Part shown: positions 51,313 to 62,574 of the stretch, in pieces
Position numbering within the stretch: position 1 is the first letter of the stretch
How the letters are laid out: the number at the start of each line of letters is the position of its first letter
Assembly: GCF_030247195.1 (NCBI RefSeq)
Contig: NC_080672.1
Span: forward strand, 247,737,209-247,801,208
Length of the DNA: 64,000 bases
DNA from: Topomyia yanbarensis
Lineage: Eukaryota > Arthropoda > Insecta > Diptera > Culicidae
Reading direction: 5' to 3'
Position numbers and translations under genes: made by a program
The notes under the pieces: generated by a model
What the model was told of the DNA's origin: nothing
What the model saw: the letters and a program-made list of their open reading frames with translations, nothing else
Databases searched by the model: none

Positions 51313-51805
51313 TTATTACATGTCACATGTTAGTGGGGGAAGGGAAAGCCGTATTTAGGGGCGGCTTGCTCCCCTCTTATGTAAGTAAAGGAAAAAGGTA
51401 GGAAGTGAGATACATATTGTGTAATTGACATCGTCGTTTGCTGATTGATCATTGTGGCGGATATGCACACTTTGTTTTAGTGTTGTAGTTTCCAGCCTGT
51501 AATCGCAGGGGCGAGGGGAGGGTCGATATTTCGGATAATTATTGGCACTCTATATCATCTGCATGTGTGGCATGATGTTCTGGATAGACGGTTATCAAGA
51601 AGGGTATGCACCGAAGACTCGTGAAGCAATGCCATATTGTAGATACAGGGATAGGTTGGTGAGATTCTACTGTGAATGAGAGAGGGTAAAATGTATTAAA
51701 CTTGGACATCAATGATTTTCAAAAAGATATAGATAAGAAAAATATAGGGGTGGTCACGGCTTGCCAGGACGTCCCGAACTGGCACATAGGGTGATCTACA
51801 CGCAT
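51313..51805 (-). other. I-type LINE 3' UTR
   Basis: This non-coding stretch lies between the RNase H stop and the poly-A tail. It includes a GC-rich GGGGCGAGGGGAGGG run near 51509-51523. No internal promoter or hairpin was identified. Confidence 0.6.
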
Positions 51806-52616
51806 CTACATACGACGGAGATGCGCGTCAAACAAGTAATGGTTGGACATGATCCTTGACATCGTACGAATAAAGTCCCGGTTCACATCCAACCCCTTAA
51901 ACCAAGCATTCGTTGATACCTTCGGGATAATGGAATGTAGCCACCGTCCCAGATGCCCATTGCTCCATGAGGTTTGCCAACTATCGAGCGTCCTCTGACA
52001 AGAGATACTGAAAAATTCGTTGAAGCAAATTGGTCTTTCGTAAGTGTCGCCTTCTAATGCGCCCACCTTGGCTAAAGAGTCCGCCTTCTCATTGCCCGCA
52101 ATAGAACAATGTGACGGGACCCAAACCAAGGTAATCTGGTAAGATTTTTCAGATAAAGCACTCAGATATTCCCGTATTTTCCCCAGGAAATACGGTGAGT
52201 GCTTTCCAGGCTTCGCCGCACGGATGGCCTCAATGGAGCTGAGACTATCCGAAACGATGAAGTAATGGTCTGAGGGCAGGGTGTCAATGATCCCGAGAGT
52301 ATACTGAATGGCAGCTAATTCTGCGACGTAAATTGAAGCAGGATCATTGAGTTTGAATGAGGCAGCAAGATTTTCGTTGAGGATACCGAAGCCTGTGGAC
52401 CCGTCGAGAATTGATCCGTCAGTGTAGAACATTTTGGCGCAGTCGACTTGATGGTATTTGTTATAGAAAATATTTGGGACCACTTGTGGGCGAATATGAT
52501 CCGGAATTCCACAAATCTCTTCCTTCATGGATGTATCGAAAAAAACAGTTGGATCAGAAGTATCTAAGAGATGAGCACGGTTGACGTTATACGTAGATGA
52601 ATTGATGTTCTGTGCC
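51806..52616 (-). pseudogene. I-type LINE: RNase H region
   Basis: The frame continues past the Met at 52528 up to the hAT boundary. The RNase H catalytic acidic residues are all visible: Asp in MFYTDGSILDGS, Glu in YVAELAAIQ, Asp in FIVSDSLSSIEA and Asp in AGNEKADSLAK. A conserved VWVPSHCSIAGN motif precedes the last. The enzyme removes template RNA during LINE insertion. The C-terminal part (RWLHSIIPKVS...FIRTMSRIMSNHYL) matches the usual tail of mosquito I-type proteins. No stops are seen in this part, so the damage to the gene comes from the hAT insertion and the 5' truncation. Confidence 0.9.
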
Positions 52617-52919
52617 CAGGGCCGCAGAGAGAAAATACGGGCCCGGGGGGTCCAACGTACGGGCCCCCACCACTGTCTATATCCTCAGTACAAAAAAGTC
52701 AATGTTTGAAATCCATTGGAGTTCACTGATATTATGTATAGTACACTGAAATTTTATATTTATGTACCAGTTTTTTGCTCCAGTTGTTTGTAGTGCCATG
52801 AAGAAAAAAAACGTAAGTATAAATACTTTGGGAGTTTTTACCTCTTCGACAGTTTTGGTGACTTTGAAAAGCGCCGTTTTTGTCAATAGTATTTATAAAA
52901 GTAAGGAAATGGCACGATT

Positions 52920-54440
52920 AAAAATGTAGTAATTACATAAATTAAAAATATATAAACGGCGATCAACGGCAAAAGATAAAAAAAATAGGCAAACTAAATA
53001 TTAAAAGAATGCACAAAAGTGCTAAAAACAACAAAATCAACCAAATAAACAAATTAATGTCAATTGTCAAAAAATGTTTAATCGAGAAAAACCAAAACAA
53101 AACCTATACAAAATTGATAAAGGAAAACAGGAAACTAGAAAAACATATTGCGAAAATTAAAAAAGTCGAACATTATTGAACAAATGGTGAAAATAATGAA
53201 AAATCGATAAGAAAACAGGAAAAAATTTAAAAATCAATGAAAATGAAAAAAAACTACTAAAAAGAATACAAACATTAATATAAAAAAATTCATAAAACTG
53301 AAGAACTCGATGAATCAAGAATAATAATATTTATTTAACATTAAAAACAAGACATATTTAAAGCGATAGAAAAAATAAATAAAACGTTAAGAATACATAA
53401 AACTAGAGGATTATATACAAAAGACAAGAATAAAATAACCATAAAGAAATTAAAAAAATGAACGAACCAGAAAATTTCGAAAAACTGGAAAATTAAAATG
53501 GTGAAAAGACGAAAAAGTAAAGAAAATTGGAAGTATTGAACAAAAACGGAACAAACAAACAAAATGGAAAACAAAAAATACTAGAAAAAGCCAACAAAAA
53601 TGGAGAAATTAACACGAACACTAGAAATGAAATTTGAAATAAATTCAAAAAACGAACTAAATGTAGAGTTAAGAAAAGTGCGTATAGTGTCAAGAAAAGA
53701 TAAATCAAATTTTTTTAGGAAAATAAAAAAACGTACAGGAAGATGGTCAACAGAAAAAGTATTTTCAAAATAGGTTAAATGGAAATGGAAGAAATAACAA
53801 TAACTAAAATAAATCTTAAGAAAAAAGTATAAAAAATAAATAAAACTGTATTAAATGAACAATGGCAATAAATAGTTTTATTAGAAAACGGAAAGTTAAA
53901 AACTACAAAATGAGGAAGAAAATAGGAGAAAGGAAAAATTAAACAATAAGACAAATTTGAATGAATTTGAATAAGTAAAATTGCATTTGGAAAAGCAAAA
54001 ATATGAAAACAAGGAAATAGAAAAAAGCTATGACAAGAATAAATGTAGTAAATAGAAAAATTCTAAAAATTAGATGGAATGACAAAAGGAAACAAATAAA
54101 AAAGCAGGGTATTAAAATATGAAACAATAAGAAAAATACTTTATTTTATTTCATTTTTTTTTTAATTTTCTCGAAAAATTGCGAATAAAATTAAATAACA
54201 GAGAAAAAACTATAAATTAAAGTGATAGTGATAGCAATAGAAAAAAATCAAAGGTAAGGATCGTAAAAAGATGGATAAAATAAAAGTATGCAAATAGATA
54301 AAAAGGCAGAATCGTACAATTGTAGAAATACAAAAACAATCTACAACTTGAAAAAAAGATCAATAAAATTTTAACAAAATAAAAAAAACCCATGCGGGAA
54401 TAAAAAAATGGAAAAGATGAGAAACATGGATCAAATTTCA
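52920..54440 (+). repeat. 1.5-kb A-rich, strand-asymmetric block
   Basis: The plus strand is very rich in A, often as AAAAAC, GAAAAA or AAATAAA, with few runs of T, while the minus strand is the reverse. Consequently many minus-strand frames consist of Phe, Leu, Ser and Ile (for example 53341-53574), which are not genes. No tandem unit could be defined, although GGAAA, AAAACTA and AATAGAAAA words recur. The origin is unknown. Confidence 0.75.
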
Positions 54441-54449
54441 AACAAGGGT

Positions 54450-54935
54450 TTTGGTTGGATTTTACGCTATGCTGGGTTCGAAAACATTCATAATCCTATA
54501 AAAACATGAATTATTCACTATGCTATATTTCACCCTTAGGAGAAAAATTGGGTAAACACCAAAATTCCTCACCAGGACGAAAATTTTTGGTAAAAACCAG
54601 TCTTTGCGTCGGAATATATTTGCGCCGGCTTGACGCAAACCCCTAAAACTAAAACACACTTTGTGTTTCAATCGAACGACTGGTCAAACGTGATGTCCCG
54701 TCCGAGCAGAAGTTCTGTTTATGCCGATAAGACACAGTGAAGTCGAAACTTGTCTTGGCTAGCAGGCCTATGCGAAAGCACTATGCTGTATTTCACCCTA
54801 AGGAGAAAAATTTGGTAAACACCAAAATTTCTCACTGGGACAACATTTTTTGGTAAAATCCAGTCTTTGCACTTGAAGGGCACAAATGCTTTCTTATTAC
54901 TTGGGTGCGTTTCGACTTCGTCTCTTCTTCTCATT
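54450..54935. repeat. pair of diverged direct repeats (~150 bp)
   Basis: CACTATGCTATATTTCACCC, followed by AGGAGAAAAATTGGGTAAAC and CCAAAATTCCTCACCAGGAC, occurs at 54517-54580. A close copy (CACTATGCTGTATTTCACCC, etc.) lies at 54779-54843 in the same orientation. The minus-strand frames crossing both copies share the peptide FGVYPIFLLRVKYSIV or a variant, but no known family was recognised. Confidence 0.65.
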
Positions 54936-54939
54936 GCCC

Positions 54940-55620
54940 TTATTAACCAATATTAAGAAACATGTTAAAAAGATTGTATAAAAATTTGGGAGTGGATATC
55001 AAAATACTTTGCGAGATATTGCAATGGTAAACTTAAAACAAGGTAATTTTACACTAAACGCCCAGTGATAGGCCTGTTATAATTGAAATATCTCGTAAAA
55101 TACTTCGAGTTCCATTCTTAAATTTTCACACACAATTCTCGATAGAATTATAAATTATTTGAACAGCCCAAAAAAAAAAAATCTTCGGCACGACCCAAAA
55201 AATTTTTCAGCCAAAACCTAAAATTCGTGTCAATAACTTTTAGCTAAAGAATGCAAAACACTGCGAGGGAACTAAAATTGTAGTTGTAAATCTGACGTGG
55301 AATGACCCGCATTCTACAAATTCAAGACTTTTTTGGTGGTATCCAAGCGTTAAAAGCAAAAAAAATTTTTTGAGCCGCCCTGAAAACAATTTTTTGATAA
55401 CATAAGTATATAAGGTAAATAATCTTATTTGAAAATTTCAGAATGGAACTTAAAGTATTTTTCGAGATATTTCAATTATAATAAATTTATCACTGGGCGT
55501 TTAGTGTAAAATTGCCTTGTTTTAAATTTATAATTGTAATTCCTCGCAAAGTATTTTCATATCCACTCCCAAATTTTTATATAATCTTTTTAACATGATT
55601 CTTAATATTTTAAGAGAAAA
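54940..55620. mobile_element. foldback element with ~190-bp inverted arms
   Basis: The arms at about 54943-55135 and 55428-55617 are imperfect inverse copies. Matching words include AAATTTGGGAGTGGATAT with ATATCCACTCCCAAATTT, and TTACACTAAACGCCCAGTGA with TCACTGGGCGTTTAGTGTAA. The centre has a TGTAAATCTGACGTGGAATG word that recurs at 55958. No coding sequence is present. Confidence 0.85.
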
Positions 55621-55990
55621 ATATGTAAAAAAAATTTGGTCCAACTTCAAAAAATTCAATTTGTTTCAAGTAATTGCAAATTTCATAAATTATATAACAA
55701 AAAATATTTTTTGGGAATTTTTTTGGTAAGCTCATTTAAAAATGCAACTTTTTTCATTTAATATTTTTTTTCCATGTATCGAATCGTTTCCGAGTTATCA
55801 GTGATTGAAAAATGTTCAATTTATTAAACTTCAAAAGTTCAAAAACTAATAACTTCAATATCATCAATATCATATTCAGCAAAAACAAAAAATACATGTC
55901 ATATATTTCTAGCTAAAGAATGCAAGAAATTTTTTTGGAAAGAATCAAAATTTTGTTTGTAAATCTGACGTGGAATGACCCACATGCACA
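55240..55990 (+). repeat. direct repeat of a ~75-bp segment
   Basis: AGCTAAAGAATGCAA, later followed by GTAAATCTGACGTGGAATGA, occurs at 55244-55310 (inside the foldback element) and again at 55911-55982. The second copy has diverged between these two anchors. Confidence 0.7.
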
Positions 55991-55999
55991 ATTTCTGGC

Positions 56000-56825
56000 A
56001 GGCAGGTGGTCAATGTTGTGACTTATTTGGCAGTCAGTATCTTCAACCAAGAATTTTCATCGATCTTACAAGCTATGGAGGTGATGGGAATTACCTTGGG
56101 AACTGAAGCTGAAAGATGTGCTACTCGATTCGACAGTGAACGTATAACTCTTTCTGAACGCAAAGTGGGTGTTGCGGCAAAATAGGCCCGATTTCAACAG
56201 AGAGAGAGCAAAATGTGCAAAGCCAAGAACATTTTCGTAATGAGGAAGATGAGCTCTGTGGATCCGGTATAGTAGATTATCTAATAAGTTACTACTATCG
56301 AGTTATACACCGTACTTCATCTTTAAACTCGTTTTCCCGAAAGTACTGTTTTTTTAAGCGGTCAAGTTTCGTAGAAATACTGGTCCGATTTCAATAATTT
56401 TTTCTCCAATTGTTCAGAAAATATACCGCTATGTTTGGTCGAGAGGGATTTGCAAAATGTCAACTTGTTCCATTTTTATGGTTCCTAATAGGCCAAAAAA
56501 TAACGTAAATACTGGAAATTTTCACAAATCGTTACATAACTTTTACAAATTATAAAATAAAAGAAATCCCTCTGGTCTAAACATACACCCAAAACGAATC
56601 CTTAAGAGCGGAAATGATTCTGTTTTTTTCGCTCTCGAACTGTGAGCTAAAAGCTCCCAAACGATGCGTTAGTGTTCAACACACCTCATACTCGTGCAAT
56701 ACAATATCGTACCCCATAGCTACACGCTGTTGTCTCATGCAGTGCAGGGATAACTTGACTAACACATACCATCGTCTCCATGCTGTCCCATTTGTGATCG
56801 CTGCTATAATGATGCGAAGTTTATA
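56000..56825. other. unassigned interior of hAT-like element
   Basis: Short frames without domains (56215-56397, 56614-56838). An AGAGAGAGAGC run lies near 56201. Nothing more can be supported. Confidence 0.35.
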
Positions 56826-57290
56826 TAGCTCATTCTAACGACTACCTATTATGTGTCGTTATGGCCTAATGTGTAAAGTAGGCGTTTTAGCGAGTAGATG
56901 TTTGTCGGTTCCAGTCCTGATGCTACCCGTTGATCTTTTTTTTTCTAGTCAGGCTTAGTTCCCAACACATACATACAAACGAAATATTAATAACAGCGGG
57001 GAAATGGCACAAAGCAAAATGCGTCAATGACGATGCTGAAATACCGACGCGGCGGCGGGGAGGCAAACGATATTATCTCACTCATCATTAGTGTGAAGCT
57101 TATATATGCCATTTAACTATTCCACTAGTGTGTCGTCATGGTACGGGTAGTAAAGAGGTGTTTTTACCGAATAGGAGCTTTTCGGTCCTAATCTAGAATC
57201 TGATATCAGATTTTTTTTACTAGAAGTTTCAGGTCACGAGCTATTTATAGCAGCGGAAAAAAGAATGAAACAAAACAAAATGCAATGCAG
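56826..57290 (+). repeat. two diverged direct copies of a ~180-bp unit
   Basis: CTATTATGTGTCGTTATGG, followed by a GTTTTAGCGAGTAG-type segment and an AACAGCGGGGAAATGGCACA end, occurs at 56826-57010. A diverged copy (CTAGTGTGTCGTCATGG ... TAGCAGCGGAAAAAAGAATG) lies at 57106-57270. In the first copy a TGGCCTAATGTG word and a GGTTCCAGTCC word sit about 50 bp apart, like the A and B boxes of a pol III promoter, so a tRNA-derived SINE origin is possible. Confidence 0.6.
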
Positions 57291-58839
57291 CAGCATGGTG
57301 GTGAGATTGCTTGTTGTGGTTGGGTGGGGGGAATGTGAGGTGTAGAAGAAAGATACGAAACGAAATACTAACAAAGTTTCCTTGTGTGTGAGTGTGTGTC
57401 ATCGTTTTTTTCGTGAGCGTTGCGCTCATCTCGAATTGTGCGCGAACAGCTCAATGTTCAAAAAGGATTGCTTTTGGGAATGAGATTGTGAGCCCAAAAA
57501 CAGAAAATCTGAGCGCGTCGTTTTGGGTGTATGACACCTTTACAAAAATGATTTTTTATAGATTTTGTAACAATGAACGGCAAACCAAATATATTAAATT
57601 TTAAATTTAAATTTTGGGATTAATTTCGAATTCTTTTGGTATATCAAGTTTTTTATGACTCATTTGACCAATTGAGCTCTCAAATAGAGGTAGATTTACC
57701 GCCTCTAGTGGTACTTTTACCAGCAGAGTTTTACTGAGCAGGGGATAGACTTCAAGAGGCACATGGGTATGCGTTGAAATCAGAATAGAATATAGAAATA
57801 GAATTTCAAATTAAAGTGATCACTCGACTGAATTTTGGAGCGCTTCCATTGCTTTTTATTATATACGCTTAAAACAAATAAATATGCACTGTTTTATTTC
57901 TTATGTAGCTCGTAGCACTAGGAGGAAAAATATCTTATTTTCTCCACATTCACCAATCAATGGAATGGAATGCGAAAAAATTGACATCAACAGCTTTGCT
58001 ACGTTGTTATGAACCAATTTAATAACACAAATGCGCTGAAAGCAGTGAAATTCTCGTGTTTGAGCGCAACGAAAACTCGAATCAAGTGTCCCTATTGTTG
58101 CGCTACCATTTGACTCAATGCGTTGAACAAAGACGGCAGACACTGCTCTAAGCAACGGCTTCAAATGGGAAGGGTGATAATAGAAACATGGCGAAAATGA
58201 GCTCAACACCCTATGTTTTTGCATTTGTTAACAGTTTTGTTGATTTAGTTGGCTGTAGTACTTCGCTTGCTGGGATATTCACAAAGAATCCAAAAGCACC
58301 AACCACTCTCGCTGTGAAGGATAACCACCCGAGCGAGCTTTGCGCTGCTTCTCAGTAAACAAACACGGGGTGTGAAATCACACTTCAGTTTCTTTCGAGA
58401 ATCTTTGTGAGGAACATTAATCCATTGAAGCGAAGGTTCAATGGGGTAAAGTAAACCCAAATGGCACTTTTAAAATAATATTTGTCAACGCCAAGAGGGG
58501 CCCTGCTTAACAATTAGGGCCTGCAACCCGAAGATGATGAGGACAGAGTGCTGGACGTTTCCTGGTAAAGAAAAGGGCAACGCAAAATTGCAAAATAATC
58601 CAATGGATTCTTCCGGGCGAATTCGGATTTACCTGAACGAAGACACGGAATTTGCCTCCAAAAACCGATGTGGCAACCCTAAGCAGGGTTTTTTTTCTTT
58701 CAATAATTACTTTCGATACTAATCCAGCGCTTTCGAAGATTGGAAATTCAATAAATCAAAAAAATCGATTTCAAATTGGCGAAATTTGAAGACAACCTCA
58801 TGACCTCTAATCGTACCATTTAATTGTTTAACCCTTACA
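57291..58839. other. unassigned interior of hAT-like element
   Basis: A GTGTGTGAGTGTGTGTC run lies near 57384. The frames at 57901-58224 and 58245-58460 (minus) and 58534-58722 (plus) carry no recognised domain. Confidence 0.35.
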
Positions 58840-59025
58840 AGTCTGATCATATTTTTGTTTCGATCATAGAGAATTTAACCTTAAGGTCATTTTTCTTCTT
58901 CATTCAGGTTAGGAATTTTCCTATAACAAATCTCTATTCCTGTGTGCGGGGTTGGGATTCGAACCCAGGTGAGCTGCGTACATGACATTCAATGTACAAA
59001 TTCCGCTATGCCCCTTCGAATCTGA
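58840..59025 (-). mobile_element. tRNA-derived SINE, Feilai-like
   Basis: On the minus strand a tRNA-related head (AAGGGGCATAGCGGAATTTG ... GGGTTCGAATCCCAACC, the latter a perfect B-box) is followed by CCGCACACAGGAATAG and then by a body with CCTAACC, ATGACCTTAAGGTTAAA and TCTCTATGATCG. These body words are what I remember of the Aedes Feilai SINE, so the organism is probably a culicine mosquito. Transcription would be by RNA polymerase III. The 3' end is not sharply defined. Confidence 0.7.
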
Positions 59026-59267
59026 TCTTGTTTCGATGCGAAAATTAGGTTGGTATAAACATAGTTGATATCAAATATGCAGTAGTTTAGAGCTTTCGCT
59101 ATTCTAGTTACCTCATACACAAGATATTGAATTTTTAATTGTCTTCTCAAATAAATTTTTATCGAAAAAGAATTTGTCAAAAATTTAGTTTCTGTTAAAA
59201 ATCCGGGCCCCCTTCAAAACTCTGGGCCCGGGGGGAAACACCCCGCCCCCCCCTCTCGGCGGCCCTG
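59026..59267. other. right end of hAT-like element
   Basis: It contains the two GGGCCC-rich subterminal words (near 59206 and 59224) and a C-rich run (CCCCGCCCCCCCCTCTCGGC) just before the terminus. The last 30 residues of the minus-strand RT frame (PPRGGGG...) are translated transposon sequence, not LINE protein. Confidence 0.7.
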
Positions 59268-59275
59268 TCTGTGCC

Positions 59276-60804
59276 ATGTAATCGAAGTACAAGGACATGA
59301 ATCGGGTCTGAGAATTAAGCTCGACAAGCCTTTCGCAATTTGCAATCACCAATGGGTTCAGAATATCGCATCGAATGAGCAATCGATATGAGAGGTCCCA
59401 AAATCGATTTTTCAGCGGAAGAACGCCCGTCAGAACTTCGAGACTCATCGTATGGGTCGAGTGCATGCAACACAAGGCAATACGCAAGCAACGATACTGG
59501 ATTCGCTCCAGTTTGATAAAGTGTATGTTCGCAGCGGAGCGAAAGCAGAAACATCCGTACTCCAACACTGATAATATCGTTGTTTGGTACAACCTGAATA
59601 GGTCTCCTGGATGGGCACCCCACCATGTTCCAGTTATTGTACGGAAAAAGTTGATCCTTTGTTGGCACTTCTGTTTCAGATACCTAATGTGACATCCCCA
59701 GGTACCTTTCGAGTCGAACCATACCCCGAGATATTTGAATGTTGAAGCCTGAGCAATAGTTTGATCCATTAATTGAAGCTGTAGTTGCGCTGGTTCACGC
59801 TTTCTAGAAAATACGACTAGCTCAGTTTTCTCCGTGGAGAACTCGATACCCAGTTGGAGAGCCCAAGCAGACAAATTGTCCAAGGTATCTTGCAGTGGTC
59901 CTTGCAAGTCGACGGCTTTAGGACCTGTAATAGAGACCACACCGTCATCTGCAAGCTGCCTTAGCGTGCAGGAATTGACAAGACATTCGTCAATGTCATT
60001 CACGTAAAAATTGTAGAGGAGAGGGCTTAGACATGAGCCCTGGGGAAGGCCCATGTAGCTAAATCGTGATGTCGATAAATCGCCATGCGAGAAATGCATT
60101 TGTTTTTCAGACAACAGGTTTAGCAAAAAGTTATTTAAAATTGGCGAAAGACCATGCTGGTGCAACTTCTCATAAAGAATGTTGATCGAAACTGAATCGA
60201 AAGCCCCCTTAATATCCAAGAATACTGATGCCATCTGCTCTTTGTTAGCATATGCCATTTGAATTTCTGTTGAGAGCAACGCAAGGCAATCGTTCGTCCC
60301 TTTGCCTTTGCGGAAGCCAAATTGTATATCTGACAGTAAGCCATTTGTTTCGACCCAATTGTCGAGCCGAAACAGGATCATTTTCTCGAACAACTTCCGG
60401 ATACAGGACAGCATTGCAATCGGACGATACGAATTGTGGTCGGAGGCTGGTTTTCCTGGTTTTTGGATGGCGATGACTCTCACCTGTCTCCAGTCATGTG
60501 GGACAATGTTACCCTCAAGAAACCTATTAAATAAATTCAACAAGCGTCTTTTGGCAGAGTCTGGCAGATTCTTCAACAAGTTGAATTTGATTCTATCTGG
60601 CCCCGGGGCTTTATTGTTACATGATAAGAGAGCAAGTGAGAACTCCACCATCGTAAACGGTGTTTCGTTCGCGGTATTGTAAGGCGACGCGGCGCGGTAG
60701 ATTTTCTGTGCCGGGGCGGAATCCGGACAAACCTTCTTGGCGAAATCGAATATCCAACGGTTTGAATATTCCACGCTCTCGTTAGTACTGTTTCGGTTTC
60801 GCAT
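59276..60804 (-). pseudogene. I-type LINE: reverse transcriptase region
   Basis: The frame (Met at 60804) carries RT blocks in the normal order: NNKAPGPDRIKFNLLKNLPD, VIAIQKPGK with NSYRPIAMLSC, DIQFGFRKGKGTNDCLA, ASVFLDIKGAFDSVS (first catalytic Asp), GLPQGSCLSPLLYNFYVND, and the catalytic box RQLADDGVV, with Leu in place of the usual Tyr. The thumb-like segment KYLGVWFDSKGTWGCHI and the TILSVLEYGCFCF motif follow. At 59276 the frame meets the hAT-like element and continues on the far side in the RNase H region. The 5' end is truncated, with no endonuclease. No internal stops are seen, so this was a recently intact copy apart from the truncation and insertion. Confidence 0.92.
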
Positions 60805-62574
60805 ACATCAGGCCGACTGATAGAAACTACAAGAATTCGCCGCGCGATAGTAAATAAAACGATATCGATTTATTAAAATTAAAGCGATGCTGCTCATAGT
60901 TGGCTAACTCATGTTGCTTATTTCGCCAATCATATTAATACAACAAGGAATAAATTTCCCAGATTCTCGGTGGCCGGCTGCCGAGAGCCGTTTTATATGA
61001 CAATGCTGTCACCTCGGTTGGTTTATTATCATCAACGCAATTCGTCGAGAGATAGCAAAATGTCGCGCGCGGATATTGGTATCAAAAAAGATGGCATGTT
61101 ACAAATTCGTTTATGGAGAAAGCACGTTTTTAACTCGTTTCGATCACGATAATCACACTAAGATATCAGGATAGAAAGATTCAATGAGGTATTAACAGTT
61201 ATATTACAATAGATATCTCGAGCCAGTAAAGATAATTGCATGCCAATCTATCTTATTGTTCTAGAATTGATGAGCTGTGCCGGTCCCTTATCTTTTAAAA
61301 ATATTGTCCAATTAAATAAAAGCAACACTCCCGACGGCCGGCTGTCCGGAGTTTGAATAGACCTTTCTCGTCCGACCTAACCCCCTTTTTTCTTATTTTT
61401 ATTCAAAAGACTACACATTTTTAAGAATATTGCCGTTGAAATGAGACTATTTGGAGCTATCGTGATTTTTTATTGATTTTTTTAAATTTGAAAAATGCAA
61501 GAATGTTGAGTATTTTTTTTCACCTTTGCAAGAATGGTGGGACTCAAAATGTGTGTTTGGGCAACACGGTTTTGTATATTTTTGCTTGAGTTCCTGGCAA
61601 CGCGGCAAATGAAGTGGTGAGTGGCGGTACAAAGTTCATTGATTATGTAAACAAACTAAAGTGAACCTCTCGGTGCATTGCATGATAATGTTTAACCTCA
61701 CTTTTTTGACAGTTCAGAGAGATTGTTTACATAGTCTTGGAATTTTTGTTGATTCGATCATAGTATGAGAAACTTGGTTTGGTTCGCTGCCAAATGCTAA
61801 CACTTTCCAAACAAGGTCGCTCAACTGTAATTTTGATTTTTGATTCATTGAAGAAGTAAGGAATTTCTAGCCAAACATTTGAAAAAGGCCTACTGCCAAA
61901 TGCAAACAAATCGAATTTTCATGTTCTCTATTAAAATCCTGGGATAAAACCTGTGGATAGATGTTTTCTTTTTCATTTTTTCTGTTCATTTGATCTCTTG
62001 TCTTGCATAGCCACTCTTTCTTCCTCACATATTTTAAATGGACTGGCTACATTTGACAGTTCCCCCTCACTGCATTTGACGGTTCCCTTTGGCTGCATTT
62101 GACAGCTCCCCCTGGCTGCAATTGACATTAGGTTTTTTCGTATCCACACGTCACGTCCCAGTTAAAAACTATCTATCTGACCATGTGCATAAACATAACG
62201 CAACAATGGATTATGAAGAATTTTGATAATGATTTTATAACAAATTATAAAAGGGCCCGGCTGATATAAAAGTCCTAACTAGCAATACGCATATTATAAA
62301 ATGATTATAAAGGATTATTGTAACTGATTCCAAAAGGATTATAAAGGCAGTGAAATACGTACACAATGAATTAAGGGGAGTGTCTGATGTAAACAATTTG
62401 CGCAATCAAACCAAATAAAACAGTATTAAATTTTTAAATAGAATTATAATGAATTCGACCAAAACTTCTTTTACCTTTTTCTCAAGGTTTACGTTTGGCA
62501 GTGACCCTTTTCAAACGTTTGGGTAGAATTTAGATTATTTTATCGTTGTTGCGATCAATTTCATTTGGTTTGTT
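60805..62574. other. unassigned sequence with short tandem TTTGACAG units
   Basis: At 62047-62128 a unit of about 26 bp (CTGCATTTGACAGTTCCCCC) repeats four times with changes. At 62230-62350 ATTATAAAAGG-type words recur. CCGGCTGCCGAGAGCC (near 60972) and CGGCCGGCTGTCCGG (near 61334) are similar GC islands. No gene or element ends were recognised. Confidence 0.4.

Larger units (their letters stand above)
52617..59267. mobile_element. 6.65-kb hAT-like element inside the I-type LINE
   Basis: The ends are CAGGGCCGCAGAGAG and its near inverse (CTCTCGGCGGCCCTG). Both subterminal regions contain GGGCCCGGGGGG. TCTGTGCC flanks the element on both sides (52609-52616 and 59268-59275), an 8-bp duplication as in hAT. 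No transposase frame was found. The interior holds an A-rich block, a foldback element, direct repeats and a SINE, so it has collected other insertions or was assembled from non-coding sequence. Confidence 0.9.
51295..60804 (-). mobile_element. I-type LINE, 5' truncated, split by a hAT-like element
   Basis: Poly-A on the minus strand (plus-strand poly-T near 51295-51312) marks the 3' end. Next come a 3' UTR of about 490 bp, an RNase H frame (51806-52616) and an RT frame (59276-60804). Removing 52617-59275 (the hAT-like element plus one target copy) joins the two frames without a stop. Upstream coding (endonuclease, ORF1) is absent, so the copy is truncated at about 60804. The combination of RT with a C-terminal RNase H is characteristic of the I group. 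Confidence 0.85.

Noticed and set aside
53341..54441. Several minus-strand frames rich in Phe, Leu and Ile that look like membrane proteins
   Set aside because: They are a by-product of the A-rich plus strand (TTT, CTT and ATT codons on the minus strand). There is no consistent start, no conserved motif, and the frames are short and overlapping.
51287..60822. A target duplication AGGCCGA around the I-type LINE (near 51283 and 60811)
   Set aside because: Only seven bases match and the left copy is not directly next to the poly-A tail, so it may be chance. I could not confirm a duplication for this LINE.
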